Shown in pieces: positions 52,804 to 61,459 of a stretch of 64,000 nt of DNA (its first letter is position 1; each line of letters starts with the position of its first letter). Source of the DNA: a virus; IMG/VR virus record IMGVR_UViG_3300027749_000080, positions 1 to 64,000 of that record; one strand, given 5' to 3'. The notes beneath the pieces were generated by a model. The model was not told the DNA's origin. It saw nothing but the letters and a program-made list of their open reading frames with translations, and made no database searches. A program made the position numbers and the translations under genes.

Positions 52804-53373
52804 TTAGTTAAAATATGAAGCTAGTAAAAAAGATCCAGATAGGATTGTTGTATCTGGAAAATCACCATTAACTACTTGATGAAATCCTATATTAATGATT
52901 TTTGAATCGTCCTTTGTAAAATTATCTTTTGAAAGATTTCTGGTAAATTCAAATCCATCTTTTGCAGGTTTACCTAAATCAATTCCATAACAGTGCATGG
53001 TTAGAGTTATTGGAGAATTCATTGCAATATCTCCCAAATAAAATATTTGGTTCTCAGTTAAACCGAGTTGTTCAATATTTAAGCCAGCTTCTTCAACTAG
53101 CGCTCTACATACCGAATCATATGGAGTACGGTCTAGGTCTGAATTGACTTCGTCTATAATTAAGGTATGTGCAGTTTGACCATTTGCCTTATTTGAAAAC
53201 TCAAGAGCATAAATTGACTTAATTGTATCCTCAGCCGTTTTAGTAAATGGTATTAAACAAATATATTCTGAATCAACTGATAAGTATTGAGCTGAGTGTT
53301 GATCACGGTTAACTGTTAATAAGTTAAATTTTCCTATTTTGCTAGGGGTTTCATTAGATACTTGATTATGCAT
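52804..53373 (-). CDS. Divergent Nudix-like protein, 189 aa
   Basis: The middle has RALVEEAGLNIEQLG (about 89-103), like the Nudix box core R-E-x-x-E-E-x-G with the first Glu replaced by Ala. The flanking beta strands and YLGDIAMNSP are consistent with a Nudix fold. The replaced Glu and missing upstream Gly/Glu may mean it is inactive or uses a changed site. The gene overlaps the 221-aa gene by 8 bases and precedes uvsX. Assignment is tentative. Confidence 0.6.
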   Translation of the reverse strand: MHNQVSNETPSKIGKFNLLTVNRDQHSAQYLSVDSEYICLIPFTKTAEDTIKSIYALEFSNKANGQTAHTLIIDEVNSDLDRTPYDSVCRALVEEAGLNIEQLGLTENQIFYLGDIAMNSPITLTMHCYGIDLGKPAKDGFEFTRNLSKDNFTKDDSKIINIGFHQVVNGDFPDTTILSGSFLLASYFN

Positions 53374-53995
53374 TAGCTGTAGATTTTTTAGTAGGTGTTG
53401 TACTCAACATTTTCTTCATAGTCTTTTTAATTGAGTCAGCAGTTACGTTATTATTTATATAGTCAGACAATTTTGTCAAAAACTCTTCTTTATTCTTAGA
53501 GTTTGAATACATCATCTTTAATAAATTTTTACTAGGTAATTTAATTTTAACAGAAAGAGCTAAATCCGTATCTTCTAGTGAAAACATACCGAATAAGTCA
53601 CCTGGATCAGTAGATACTTTAAGTTGAACCGGTTGAGGTGGTGGAGCTATTGGTTTTGGCGCAATAATTTCAGACCTAAATTCGGCTGGAATTTCTTCAG
53701 TTACTTTAAAATCTTCATTTAATGAAGGAATATAATTGATTGACTGAATTTCGGCCATTGACATTGGCTGTTGATCTTCAGAAATCATCATTAGGTCAGA
53801 AGAAACTCGGTCAGTATCAAGTTGAGTACCGTCTGATAGTACTGCCATAAATCTGCCATTCCTAGAAGGCAGGACATCTCTAACTTGGACTACTTTCCCT
53901 AGTTTAGTTTTATCATTGGTTTTTATCCATTGAAAGTCGTTTGATTGGAAGCTGCTTTTTATTGCAACTAAGGTATCAATATCGTAGTTATTCAT
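53366..53995 (-). CDS. Hypothetical protein near the polymerase half-gene, 209 aa
   Basis: I prefer ATG at 53995 over ATG at 54031. The first twelve codons of the longer form are very A-rich and would overlap the upstream gene by 17 bases. The N-terminal 75 residues form a small beta-rich domain with KLGKVVQVRDVLPSRNGRF. A Pro-rich linker (APKPIAPPPQPVQ) follows, then a helical C-terminal half. No family is recognised. Position after gp43A and before the Nudix-like gene suggests a replication-related role. Confidence 0.68.
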   Translation of the reverse strand: MNNYDIDTLVAIKSSFQSNDFQWIKTNDKTKLGKVVQVRDVLPSRNGRFMAVLSDGTQLDTDRVSSDLMMISEDQQPMSMAEIQSINYIPSLNEDFKVTEEIPAEFRSEIIAPKPIAPPPQPVQLKVSTDPGDLFGMFSLEDTDLALSVKIKLPSKNLLKMMYSNSKNKEEFLTKLSDYINNNVTADSIKKTMKKMLSTTPTKKSTANA

Positions 53996-54014
53996 AATTA
54001 TGTTTTTTATTTTT

Positions 54015-55397
54015 TTAAGCCACTTTTTCACTTGACAATTGTTCTTCTAATTTTTTCATTTGATTCTTTGTATCTACTCGACCATTATATAATTTAGTAA
54101 GAATTGTTCGAGCAGCTGAATCCATTTTATTTGTGAAGACTGTATCGTTTTTTGTTAATATTTGGTCAGGTTGTAGTTCAATACCGGGTTTAATTTTTCC
54201 CAAATACGCATCTGGCGAAATATTAAATTGAATTTGAATGTTTGGATACATTGAGGCAAAGTCAAAACATGAAACATACTTGTAATAGCCAGGTTCAGGT
54301 TTTGCAACATACGCTCCATCATAAGTTGCATCTTCTTCTAGGTCTCTTCTGTCATTTGCCATATAACGGCCTCTATCTAAAAACTCACGACACATTAATG
54401 ATTCAGTAATGAATACAGCGGAGAATACTTTTGAAACATCAACCTTTGCAAATTTTGAAATTGCAAATGCAACATCAAGTAGTCCAAGTTTATCTTCAAT
54501 TAGCTTAATAAGAATGGTATCAATAATATTATACTTGATAAAGTTTTCAATATCTTGTTGGGCCTCCATCATGGTTGCATATTCACTATGAAGTTTAGTT
54601 GTTCCTAATACTAGGTTAGCAATATAATCTAATTTATAATTTTCAACTACTTTATAAGGTTTAGTATTCATGAATACTTCCATGTAATCTAAAAGACCTA
54701 AATGAACTGGCATTTTTGATTTACCAATTAAGGTTTTAGACGGCATTGTTTGCATTGGATCAATATCCAATTTTTTACAACGATTAATTAGATAAATCCA
54801 GTCAAATCCAATAACATTCCAACCAGTTAAGAATGGAATTTTTGGAAGAACTTTATGAAAGAACGTTTTCATTAACTCTTCTTCAGTTTCAAAGAAGAGA
54901 TATTTAAGAGTAAAGGTTTGACCATGTGCTTTAAAGTAGTCATTCACTTCATCTTGCATTTGTAAAATTGGAGACTCTTCCAATTTCTTCATGGTTGACA
55001 TTACAAAACAAACATTGTCCTCATTAACAAAAGTAATTAAATTAACTGGCATTGCTGCTTTTGCTGGATCAGGAAACTCTTGTGAAGTTAACTGAATCTC
55101 AATATCTAAATAATATTTTTTTGGACTGTCATCTGAATAAATTGAGGCAAGCTCAGTTTCATCTAATCTGGTTTGTGTTAATTCCTCAAGTCTAAATTTA
55201 CTTAACCATTTACCTTGAACTTTTTTTAGGAACTTTCCATCCCAATTTCTGTGTTCAGTTGGGGTTGGAGTTAAGTTCCAATTATAAAGATCATGAGGGA
55301 GTATTGGCTTTTTCATAAAGCCGATTGTACCATCCGGTTTATAATAAGAAATGACTAGAGTCGAGTCTTCTGTGTGAAATTCTGTGCTTACAATCAT
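54015..55397 (-). CDS. 43A: DNA polymerase gp43, N-terminal half (exonuclease, motif A)
   Basis: The N-terminal half of a family B polymerase. The 3'-5' exonuclease motif I is YLDIE (D98, E100), and motif II lies in GWNVIGFDWIYL (around 193-204). Motif III is in KYNIIDTILI (around 289-298). Polymerase motif A is FDFASMYPNIQIQFN with D379. It ends in the fingers at EEQLSSEKVA (460), before motif B, which is in the gene at 14654-16276. Both genes are transcribed from the minus strand, about 38 kb apart. The C-terminus shows no split-intein start. It directly follows the dUTPase gene. Confidence 0.94.
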   Translation of the reverse strand: MIVSTEFHTEDSTLVISYYKPDGTIGFMKKPILPHDLYNWNLTPTPTEHRNWDGKFLKKVQGKWLSKFRLEELTQTRLDETELASIYSDDSPKKYYLDIEIQLTSQEFPDPAKAAMPVNLITFVNEDNVCFVMSTMKKLEESPILQMQDEVNDYFKAHGQTFTLKYLFFETEEELMKTFFHKVLPKIPFLTGWNVIGFDWIYLINRCKKLDIDPMQTMPSKTLIGKSKMPVHLGLLDYMEVFMNTKPYKVVENYKLDYIANLVLGTTKLHSEYATMMEAQQDIENFIKYNIIDTILIKLIEDKLGLLDVAFAISKFAKVDVSKVFSAVFITESLMCREFLDRGRYMANDRRDLEEDATYDGAYVAKPEPGYYKYVSCFDFASMYPNIQIQFNISPDAYLGKIKPGIELQPDQILTKNDTVFTNKMDSAARTILTKLYNGRVDTKNQMKKLEEQLSSEKVA

Positions 55398-55403
55398 ATT
55401 AGT

Positions 55404-55413
55404 TAATATACCA
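55404..55413 (-). promoter_or_regulatory. TAGTATATTA-like box before the polymerase half-gene
   Basis: TGGTATATTA on the minus strand is one base from the early box but lies only 6 bases before the ATG at 55397 and inside the dUTPase operon. A true promoter here would need a different spacing, so support is weak. Confidence 0.2.
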
Positions 55414-55417
55414 AAAA

Positions 55418-55855
55418 TTAATGGGTTCCAGTTGAACCAAACCCGCCTTCTCCACGTTCAGTTGTCTCAGAATAAAGCTCTTCAAATGGAACATCCTCAA
55501 TTATATCATAAAATACTGGAACAAGTACAAACTGGATCAATTTTTGACCTGGTGTTATGATTTGGGTTTCGGTTCCAACATTAATCACATGGATATGAAT
55601 TTCTCCTTGATAATCTTCATCGCAGACTTCCGCACCTTTAATTAATAATTGTTTAGTTGCAACCCCGGACTTGTTAAAGGCAGTTAACATATACCCAGTA
55701 GGAATGTCAGCTTTAATACCAGTTGGAATTAGTGCAGAGTTCCCAGGAAGTAATGCTAGTTCAGGATAATCATTTGGAACAAAAAAATCTATACCTGCAG
55801 ATTTAGAGGTTCCCCTGGTTGGGATCTTAACGTCCCGAATTCTTGAAATTTTCAT
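55418..55855 (-). CDS. dut: dUTPase
   Basis: Hydrolyses dUTP to dUMP and pyrophosphate. All five family motifs can be seen: SAGIDFF (motif 1, about 18-24), NKSGVA (motif 2, 64-69), GAEVCDEDYQGE (motif 3, 76-87), GQKLIQFVLVP (motif 4) and ERGEGGFGSTG (motif 5, near the end). Length (145 aa) matches trimeric dUTPases. It is the first gene of a minus-strand replication block and supplies dUMP for thymidylate or hydroxymethylated nucleotides. Confidence 0.96.
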   Translation of the reverse strand: MKISRIRDVKIPTRGTSKSAGIDFFVPNDYPELALLPGNSALIPTGIKADIPTGYMLTAFNKSGVATKQLLIKGAEVCDEDYQGEIHIHVINVGTETQIITPGQKLIQFVLVPVFYDIIEDVPFEELYSETTERGEGGFGSTGTH

Positions 55856-55934
55856 TAAATATTGGTTTTATATAGTATTACTTGTTCTTTTACCCCCAAA
55901 GTGAAAAAAGTTTAACTTTGGATACAATATTGCT

Positions 55935-55944
55935 GATAAATAAC
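55935..55944 (+). promoter_or_regulatory. T4-like late promoter, upstream copy
   Basis: GATAAATAAC in the gap between dUTPase and sheath genes, about 86 bases before the sheath ATG. A second, tandem copy lies 50 bases closer. Confidence 0.5.
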
Positions 55945-55993
55945 TTTATCAACTCGTAGACCGTTTTTAAATTTATGAATTTGGGACGAATGC

Positions 55994-56007
55994 GATAAAT
56001 AAATAAC
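55994..56007 (+). promoter_or_regulatory. T4-like late promoter of the tail sheath gene
   Basis: GATAAATAAATAAC contains two overlapping ATAAATAA cores (55995 and 55999). It is 23 to 27 bases before ATG at 56030. Tandem copies fit the strong expression expected for sheath. Confidence 0.6.
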
Positions 56008-56029
56008 TTCAAAATAATACGCAAAAGCG

Positions 56030-59000
56030 ATGGCAGAAAAATTAAATCTGAACAGATACAAGTCAAGCGGTGTCTACACAGTAGAAATTGATGAGAGTAC
56101 TAACCTTTCATTACCTCTTTCAACTGGAAGATTGGTAATTGGCTCAAGTAAAAAAGGCCCAATCAATTCAGTAGTACTAGTTAATGACTTACGTACATTA
56201 TCAGCAGTATATGGTGATATTGACTCTAAATTAGAAAAAAATGGTAATTATTTTCATAGAACTATCGAAGTCGCATTAAGAAATGGACCAGTTTATGCAC
56301 TAAATTTATTGCCTATTGCTGATTCGGATGTTGCATATTTTACAACATTTAATACAGAAGCAGCTTCAAATAACTCAAGTTGGTCAGCAAGTTCTTACCA
56401 AAGCAGCATAGCTGATTTTTATAATACTCAAAAACTATGGTTTGCTGATGTTGACGCTGTTAACAAATATAAAAACTTAGCATTAGGCGATTCATTCCCA
56501 GCAACTGGAACAGTAGATAAAGATGCAAACAAGCTGTTAAGCTTAGTTAACTTGTCTAAGAAACATGTTACCTCATGGGCTAGAATAGCTGATACAACCG
56601 GATACGATATTAAAGTTAAGGAATATTATAAATTACTTGGAGATAAGGTTGAAGTTCCTGATTTCTTACACCCTGACGATTATGTTTCTGACTATTTTGT
56701 AGAACTAGCAGTAGTTGAAGGAGACTGGTCAGATGCTCTTAGATTATCAAAAGACCCAATTTACCAACAGTACTTTAATGCAAGCGGTATCATTTTATCA
56801 AAGTTAAATGATTTCCTATCATTAAAAGAAGTTACCGTTGTTAACCGTACAATTGGAGCCATTATCCCAGACTTTAGAGACCTAGCTGGATCACCAGCTG
56901 CATTAGATCATTTATTTAATAATAAGTTTTCTACTTCTGGAGTTTATTGTGCTCTTGACTACAAGAAAATTGATATGATCGATTTGCTAAACAATCCAGT
57001 ATTCGATGGTGGACCAGGTTCGCCAGAAAATGTTGAAACCCAAAGATTAGACCTAGTAGGTTACGGGTTTGATGAAATTGATGCTCAAGTTTATTCAGTA
57101 GATACAGGTAACCCAGATTTATCAATTGAGCCAGTTAAATTAATTGATGTACTAAGTTACAAAAAAACTGCTGGTTACAAATATTATTTCAATATTCCAA
57201 CCACTTCACCTGATAACTACGATATTTTACCAGGCGCAGCACTTAGCCTTGGCGAAATGTATACGGTTAATCCAACTGGTTCTGACAATAATTATATTAT
57301 TGCAACAATCGGTAGTCCACTGTATAATGCATGGGCAAATGGATTTATTAAAACTGGAGATACTTTACTTACAGGATCTACTAGATACTTATCAACTGAT
57401 GGAGTAATTAAAACAGTTATGAATGGTATGGTTAAAGTTAGCTATATTGAATTTTATGCATATAGCGATTTAACTTATACTAACCAAGTTGATGCAGCTG
57501 CAATAACTAGTGGATCTAATAAGTATCTACATATTGTGTCATCTACTTCTACTGAATTTAATATTGATTTCGATTTAACTGACACTGACATATTTATGCC
57601 AGGCTTTAATTATTTTGCGCCTAACCAATTAGTAGTTACCCTAACTCCTACCCTTTATGGAAATCCAGCAAAGAAAGAAACGCCAAATGGAAATGCTGCA
57701 TATAATGCAGACCTAAGAGGTGATATTGACAACTTTATTAAAACTGGTCAATACGTTAAAGCTAGAGTACTTACAGACGGCAATGGTGACCCAGTTATTC
57801 GTGAACGTTTATTAAGGATTAAAACTGTGTATGCAAAAAAAGTAAGTGTTACTTATTTAGGAGATCCTACTAGCACGCTACAATATACAATTACAGTAGA
57901 TTCTCCATTAGATACAAATGTAACTGGAATTGATCTTACTGATTCAATATTAAAGGTATATAAAGGAATTAAAAATTATGTAACTGATCTTACTGGTTTT
58001 TATGTACCGGCAATGTCTCTTGATGAAACTGGTTTATATCCTAACGGAACATCTACTCGTCAAAATAAGATTCTTGACTATATGTTTGAGAATACTAATA
58101 TTGCATCAACTATTGCAGATAATGAGACCCTAAACTTCCGATATATTATCGATTCATTTGAAGGTCAAATTGCACCTGCTTCTAAACAGCAACTTGCACA
58201 GCTTGCAGCAAATCACGGAAAAGCACTAGCTATTTGTAATGCTCCATCTTTTGCTCAATATGAGAAATCAATTGACCCAAGCTTTATCGATTTTAACACT
58301 AACTTAGTATCAACTGAGTATATTTCAACTGGTGGTAATCTATCTTCAAATCCTGAATTTACATTTGGATTTGCAAGTGGAGATAAGAATGGTATTGCAA
58401 TTGCATCTTACGCTGCATATTTTATGCCTAACCTAGTAATATTTGACAATGGTAGAAGTAAATCAGTTCCACCTGCTGCATATATTGCAAATACGTATAT
58501 GAAAAAATATACAGGCGGAAATACTTTCTCAATTGTTGCAGGTAAGCGCGGTATTATTACTGAGCCAGAAGTAACTGGACTAGAGTATGACTTAACTAAT
58601 GACGACCGAGATTATTTAGAACCAGTAGGTTTTAATATGATCGTTAGACGTAGAGGTTTCGGAGTAATGATTTTCTCAAATAACACAGGTTATCAAAGAG
58701 TAAAATCTGCACTTAATAACATCCACGTTAGAGAGGCATTAGTAACAATTGAAAGAGATATTGAAAGAATCTTATTGAATTATCTCTTTGAATTTAACGA
58801 TCCAACTACTAGACTAAGAGTTAAAACACTAGTTAAAAACTACTTAGAAGCAGTTCAAGATGCTAGAGGTATTGCAACATTTGATGTAATATTTGATGAT
58901 TCAAATAACGGTTCTGAGGTTCTTGAAAATAATGCTGGTGTAATTGATATTATTGTTGATTTCCCAAGAGGTATTCAAAAGTTTATCAACCGTATTACAA

Positions 59001-59059
59001 TCACAAGAGCTGGAGGCCAATTAGCTTCTGCTTCTACTGGATTTACTCCTTCATTCTAA
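56030..59059 (+). CDS. 18: Tail sheath protein gp18-like
   Basis: The contractile sheath subunit. The N-terminal SSGVYTVEIDES and TGRLVIGSSKKGPINSVVLV opening is typical of gp18. The C-terminal domain, which is the most conserved, has NGIAIASYAAYFMPNLVI (about 786-803), AGKRGIITEPEVTG and the end with VREALVTIERDIERILLNYLFEFND and FDVIFDDSNNGSEV. Length (1009 aa) is much more than T4 gp18 (659 aa). The extra residues lie mainly in the middle (about 100-640), so added surface domains are likely. A strong terminator follows. Confidence 0.92.
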   Translation: MAEKLNLNRYKSSGVYTVEIDESTNLSLPLSTGRLVIGSSKKGPINSVVLVNDLRTLSAVYGDIDSKLEKNGNYFHRTIEVALRNGPVYALNLLPIADSDVAYFTTFNTEAASNNSSWSASSYQSSIADFYNTQKLWFADVDAVNKYKNLALGDSFPATGTVDKDANKLLSLVNLSKKHVTSWARIADTTGYDIKVKEYYKLLGDKVEVPDFLHPDDYVSDYFVELAVVEGDWSDALRLSKDPIYQQYFNASGIILSKLNDFLSLKEVTVVNRTIGAIIPDFRDLAGSPAALDHLFNNKFSTSGVYCALDYKKIDMIDLLNNPVFDGGPGSPENVETQRLDLVGYGFDEIDAQVYSVDTGNPDLSIEPVKLIDVLSYKKTAGYKYYFNIPTTSPDNYDILPGAALSLGEMYTVNPTGSDNNYIIATIGSPLYNAWANGFIKTGDTLLTGSTRYLSTDGVIKTVMNGMVKVSYIEFYAYSDLTYTNQVDAAAITSGSNKYLHIVSSTSTEFNIDFDLTDTDIFMPGFNYFAPNQLVVTLTPTLYGNPAKKETPNGNAAYNADLRGDIDNFIKTGQYVKARVLTDGNGDPVIRERLLRIKTVYAKKVSVTYLGDPTSTLQYTITVDSPLDTNVTGIDLTDSILKVYKGIKNYVTDLTGFYVPAMSLDETGLYPNGTSTRQNKILDYMFENTNIASTIADNETLNFRYIIDSFEGQIAPASKQQLAQLAANHGKALAICNAPSFAQYEKSIDPSFIDFNTNLVSTEYISTGGNLSSNPEFTFGFASGDKNGIAIASYAAYFMPNLVIFDNGRSKSVPPAAYIANTYMKKYTGGNTFSIVAGKRGIITEPEVTGLEYDLTNDDRDYLEPVGFNMIVRRRGFGVMIFSNNTGYQRVKSALNNIHVREALVTIERDIERILLNYLFEFNDPTTRLRVKTLVKNYLEAVQDARGIATFDVIFDDSNNGSEVLENNAGVIDIIVDFPRGIQKFINRITITRAGGQLASASTGFTPSF

Positions 59060-59081
59060 TTAAGAAAAGTTTAATACAAAT

Positions 59082-59111
59082 AAAAAGGACCTCAATTGAG
59101 GTCCTTTTTTG
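59082..59111. terminator. Strong terminator after the sheath gene
   Basis: AAAAAGGACCTC (59082-59093) pairs perfectly with GAGGTCCTTTTT (59098-59109) around AATT, followed by T. It is nearly symmetric, so it may also serve the minus-strand nucleotidase gene. Confidence 0.92.
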
Positions 59112-59164
59112 TTTAGGGCCGACAGGATATGTCAGATTCCACCACTTGGTTTAAGTCCAAGAAC

Positions 59165-59737
59165 TTAGTCTTCAATTTCCATAATACTTTCAAGAACTCG
59201 AATAGAGTCAGTTGAGTCATTATGCAAAATACCGGTTCCACCGGCATCAGTCCATTTATTTAGCTTAGTATCAAAATCGTCAATTAGGATATCAAATTCA
59301 TTTCGGGCATATTTCCATTTGTCTTGATCTAAAATAATTCTGGTTTTACTTGTAAAATCTTCAGGTTTAGTAACAGGCTCTTCATCAATGTGAAGGTGTA
59401 GTTTAATCCATTTTGTTTTACCAGCTAAACATTCAGGGCTTCTGCTTGGAGCAGATAGAATAATTGGATCATACTGTTTTAAATAGTCCCATAATTCTCT
59501 ACCATCTTGTGTCCAAGGTAAATCTGCCCAAAAATCTTCTCCTAATTTATCCAGGATTGGCCAAATCGAATTTTTACCATGAAGTTCTTCGTATGCATGC
59601 GGAGAAAGTTTTTCAGGATTTTCTGAAATTTCAGTAAAGCCACGATTAAAGTCTACTAGGACCCCGTCTAAATCACAGAAAATTGTGTATTTTCCGCCTC
59701 TTTTTTCAAAGACAAATTGTTTAAATTTTTTAAGCAT
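59165..59737 (-). CDS. HAD-type 5'-nucleotidase with targeting-like N-terminus, 190 aa
   Basis: The nucleotidase core starts at YTIFCDLDGVLVDF with the catalytic Asp pair D-L-D, as in 5'(3')-deoxyribonucleotidases, followed later by PIILSAPSR and the RIILDQDK/ILIDDF acidic motif IV. The start is set at the internal Met (59737) over 59752 because it gives MLKKFKQFVFEKR, in register with the F-x-x-F-[IV]-x-E head-targeting peptides, and because the longer form overlaps the GroES gene more. The function would be nucleotide dephosphorylation, and the peptide suggests packaging. It could equally be a cytoplasmic enzyme with a chance N-terminus. Confidence 0.78.
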   Translation of the reverse strand: MLKKFKQFVFEKRGGKYTIFCDLDGVLVDFNRGFTEISENPEKLSPHAYEELHGKNSIWPILDKLGEDFWADLPWTQDGRELWDYLKQYDPIILSAPSRSPECLAGKTKWIKLHLHIDEEPVTKPEDFTSKTRIILDQDKWKYARNEFDILIDDFDTKLNKWTDAGGTGILHNDSTDSIRVLESIMEIED

Positions 59738-60062
59738 TTTCTTTAAGTTCAAATTGTGTATCTTGATCTTTATTTATTATGGCTAAAAGATCGTTAGCTA
59801 TTACCAAATGATATCCGATACCATCCCAAGTTACATCAAGGCCTGAATATCTTTGATATAAAACTTTATCTCCAGCTTTAACTGGACATTTTGAATTATC
59901 TGGAACTGAGTGGCCAACTGCAATTACGGTTCCTGTATTTGGGCGCTTGCGTGCATCAACTGATAAAATAATACCAGTTTCGGTTTTTGTCTCTACTGTA
60001 TCTGGTAAAACCAGCAGTCTTTCAAATAGTGGCATAAAGCCTTTTGTTATATCAACACTCAT
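59730..60062 (-). CDS. groES: GroES-type co-chaperonin (gp31 role)
   Basis: The protein has the GroES layout: MPLFERLLVLPDTVE, TGIILSV, KRPNTGTVIAVGHSV, then KCPVKAGDKVLYQRYSG and YHLVIANDLLAII. The mobile loop (about residues 22-36) contains GIIL, the contact with GroEL. In T4 the role is played by gp31, which folds gp23 with host GroEL. This protein is closer in sequence to cellular GroES than gp31 is. It overlaps the RNase H gene by one base and the nucleotidase gene by 8. Confidence 0.94.
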   Translation of the reverse strand: MSVDITKGFMPLFERLLVLPDTVETKTETGIILSVDARKRPNTGTVIAVGHSVPDNSKCPVKAGDKVLYQRYSGLDVTWDGIGYHLVIANDLLAIINKDQDTQFELKENA

Positions 60063-61174
60063 TAGTATTTATAATTTTTTTTGAATTTGTAATAATTAAA
60101 TTTACGGCGAACTGTTAAATCCACACTTGCTTTTATTGCATCGAGTACGTCAGTTGGAAAAAGCTTTGTACTTAATCTTACTAATGTCTTATTACGATGG
60201 ATGTTATTCTGGATTGTCTGCCATTCACCAGGTTCCTTTATCTTTAGAGTATCACATGTTATTTCACGCATTACATCAAGGAACCCAGAATCACCTGAAT
60301 CGATTAGTTCTTTAACATCAGACCACTCATATGATTCTCTAACATGCTCTATTATTTTAGTTACTTTAGAGGCTGTCATTTTTGGATGAACTCTTGGGAT
60401 ATTATCAGAACTGTCTCCAGCTAAGCATTTTGTTAAAATATCCAGAGTTGGATCAATTGTTAAGTGCTGATAGTCTTTTTGGGTTAAGTCATTTATTATA
60501 TTAATAACCGCCGAGTTATCAATTGACTCAATATCAAAATCAAATAGATTAACTTCTGCCGGTTTTTCGTCTTTACCAAAATCTTCAGTTGTATAAATCT
60601 TTTTATATTTTGTCATCTGTTTTGGCATAATTAAAATAACTTTGCGCTTATTGCTTTCCAATAATTGAGTTAAATCTTTGTCAACTGACCAAATACAAAT
60701 ATCTTCTTTTAGATTTTCACAAATGTAGGCAATTAAATCGTCACCTTCTGCTCCAGGTACTCGATTGACTACAACTCCATATTCATCTGAGATTATATTG
60801 AGTACTTCATTTTGAAAGTATTCAAAGAACAGATAAATTTTATCATCGTATTTTCTTTGACCTTTATAACTAAAGTCTCCTTCTCCATGTGTTTCAAAAT
60901 GTTCCTTAATATATTTTTTTCTCCAACTCTTAGAGTCAAATACAAAAAATACAGATTGGATATTTTCTTTAAATGGAGCAAGGATACTACCAAAATAATT
61001 TGTTGAAAATGATTTAAACGAATCTTTACTACCCTGTTTAAGAATAAATTTATCATCGTTTAATAAATCAGCAACGTAATACTTTTCACCAATTCTTTTA
61101 TCGTTTGCAAGAATGTTTTTAACAATACTTACTGCCACGTTTAAAAAAGCATTTCCGTCTATGATTAGATTCAT
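60062..61174 (-). CDS. rnh: RNase H / 5'-3' exonuclease (FEN-like)
   Basis: Removes RNA primers during lagging-strand synthesis. Acidic residues typical of the FEN family are in MNLIIDGNAFL (D6), FFVFDSKSWR, PGAEGDDLIAYI, WSVDKDLTQL and LAGDSSDNIPRV. The helix-hairpin-helix region follows. Length (370 aa) is somewhat greater than T4 RNase H (305 aa). It lies between GroES and a small unknown gene, downstream of gp32. Confidence 0.93.
   Translation of the reverse strand: MNLIIDGNAFLNVAVSIVKNILANDKRIGEKYYVADLLNDDKFILKQGSKDSFKSFSTNYFGSILAPFKENIQSVFFVFDSKSWRKKYIKEHFETHGEGDFSYKGQRKYDDKIYLFFEYFQNEVLNIISDEYGVVVNRVPGAEGDDLIAYICENLKEDICIWSVDKDLTQLLESNKRKVILIMPKQMTKYKKIYTTEDFGKDEKPAEVNLFDFDIESIDNSAVINIINDLTQKDYQHLTIDPTLDILTKCLAGDSSDNIPRVHPKMTASKVTKIIEHVRESYEWSDVKELIDSGDSGFLDVMREITCDTLKIKEPGEWQTIQNNIHRNKTLVRLSTKLFPTDVLDAIKASVDLTVRRKFNYYKFKKNYKY
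60063..60073 (-). promoter_or_regulatory. TATAAATACT at the end of the RNase H gene
   Basis: On the minus strand this is TATAAATACT, an exact match to the T4 late consensus. It is made of the last codons of the RNase H gene, only a few bases before the GroES ATG (60062). A leaderless late GroES message is possible. Confidence 0.3.
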
Positions 61175-61180
61175 TTTATT

Positions 61181-61459
61181 TTAATTAGTAGGTTGTTTAG
61201 GAACTTGCAGTTTCTTTATTGCTTTTACAATAAGTTCAGATTCTTCTAGTGTAAATATTCCTTTAGCTTGGCAATGATTTGCTGAGGCTACTAAAATAAG
61301 AACTGCGTGTTCTGGAGTTAAATTTACCAAAAAGTTTTCATAATCTTCAAGATTAGTATAACTAATTGAAGAAAGTAGTGTAGCGATTGGAGCGGCCTCA
61401 GGTTGATTTGCGTCAACCTGAGGAGCTTCAACTACTGGTGGTGTTTTTGATTTTGCCAT
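61181..61459 (-). CDS. Hypothetical protein, 92 aa
   Basis: Residues 1-27 are Pro/Ala-rich and probably disordered. Residues 28-85 form a compact helical domain with YENFLVNLTPEHAVLILVASA and TLEESELIVKAIKKL. No family is recognised. It lies between gp32 and RNase H in the same direction, so it may be an accessory replication factor. Confidence 0.7.
   Translation of the reverse strand: MAKSKTPPVVEAPQVDANQPEAAPIATLLSSISYTNLEDYENFLVNLTPEHAVLILVASANHCQAKGIFTLEESELIVKAIKKLQVPKQPTN

Noticed and set aside
54015-54060. A split intein joining the two gp43 halves
   Set aside because: The N-half ends in EEQLSSEKVA with no intein-type Cys start, and the C-half begins directly in the helix before motif B. 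No intein motifs were found.
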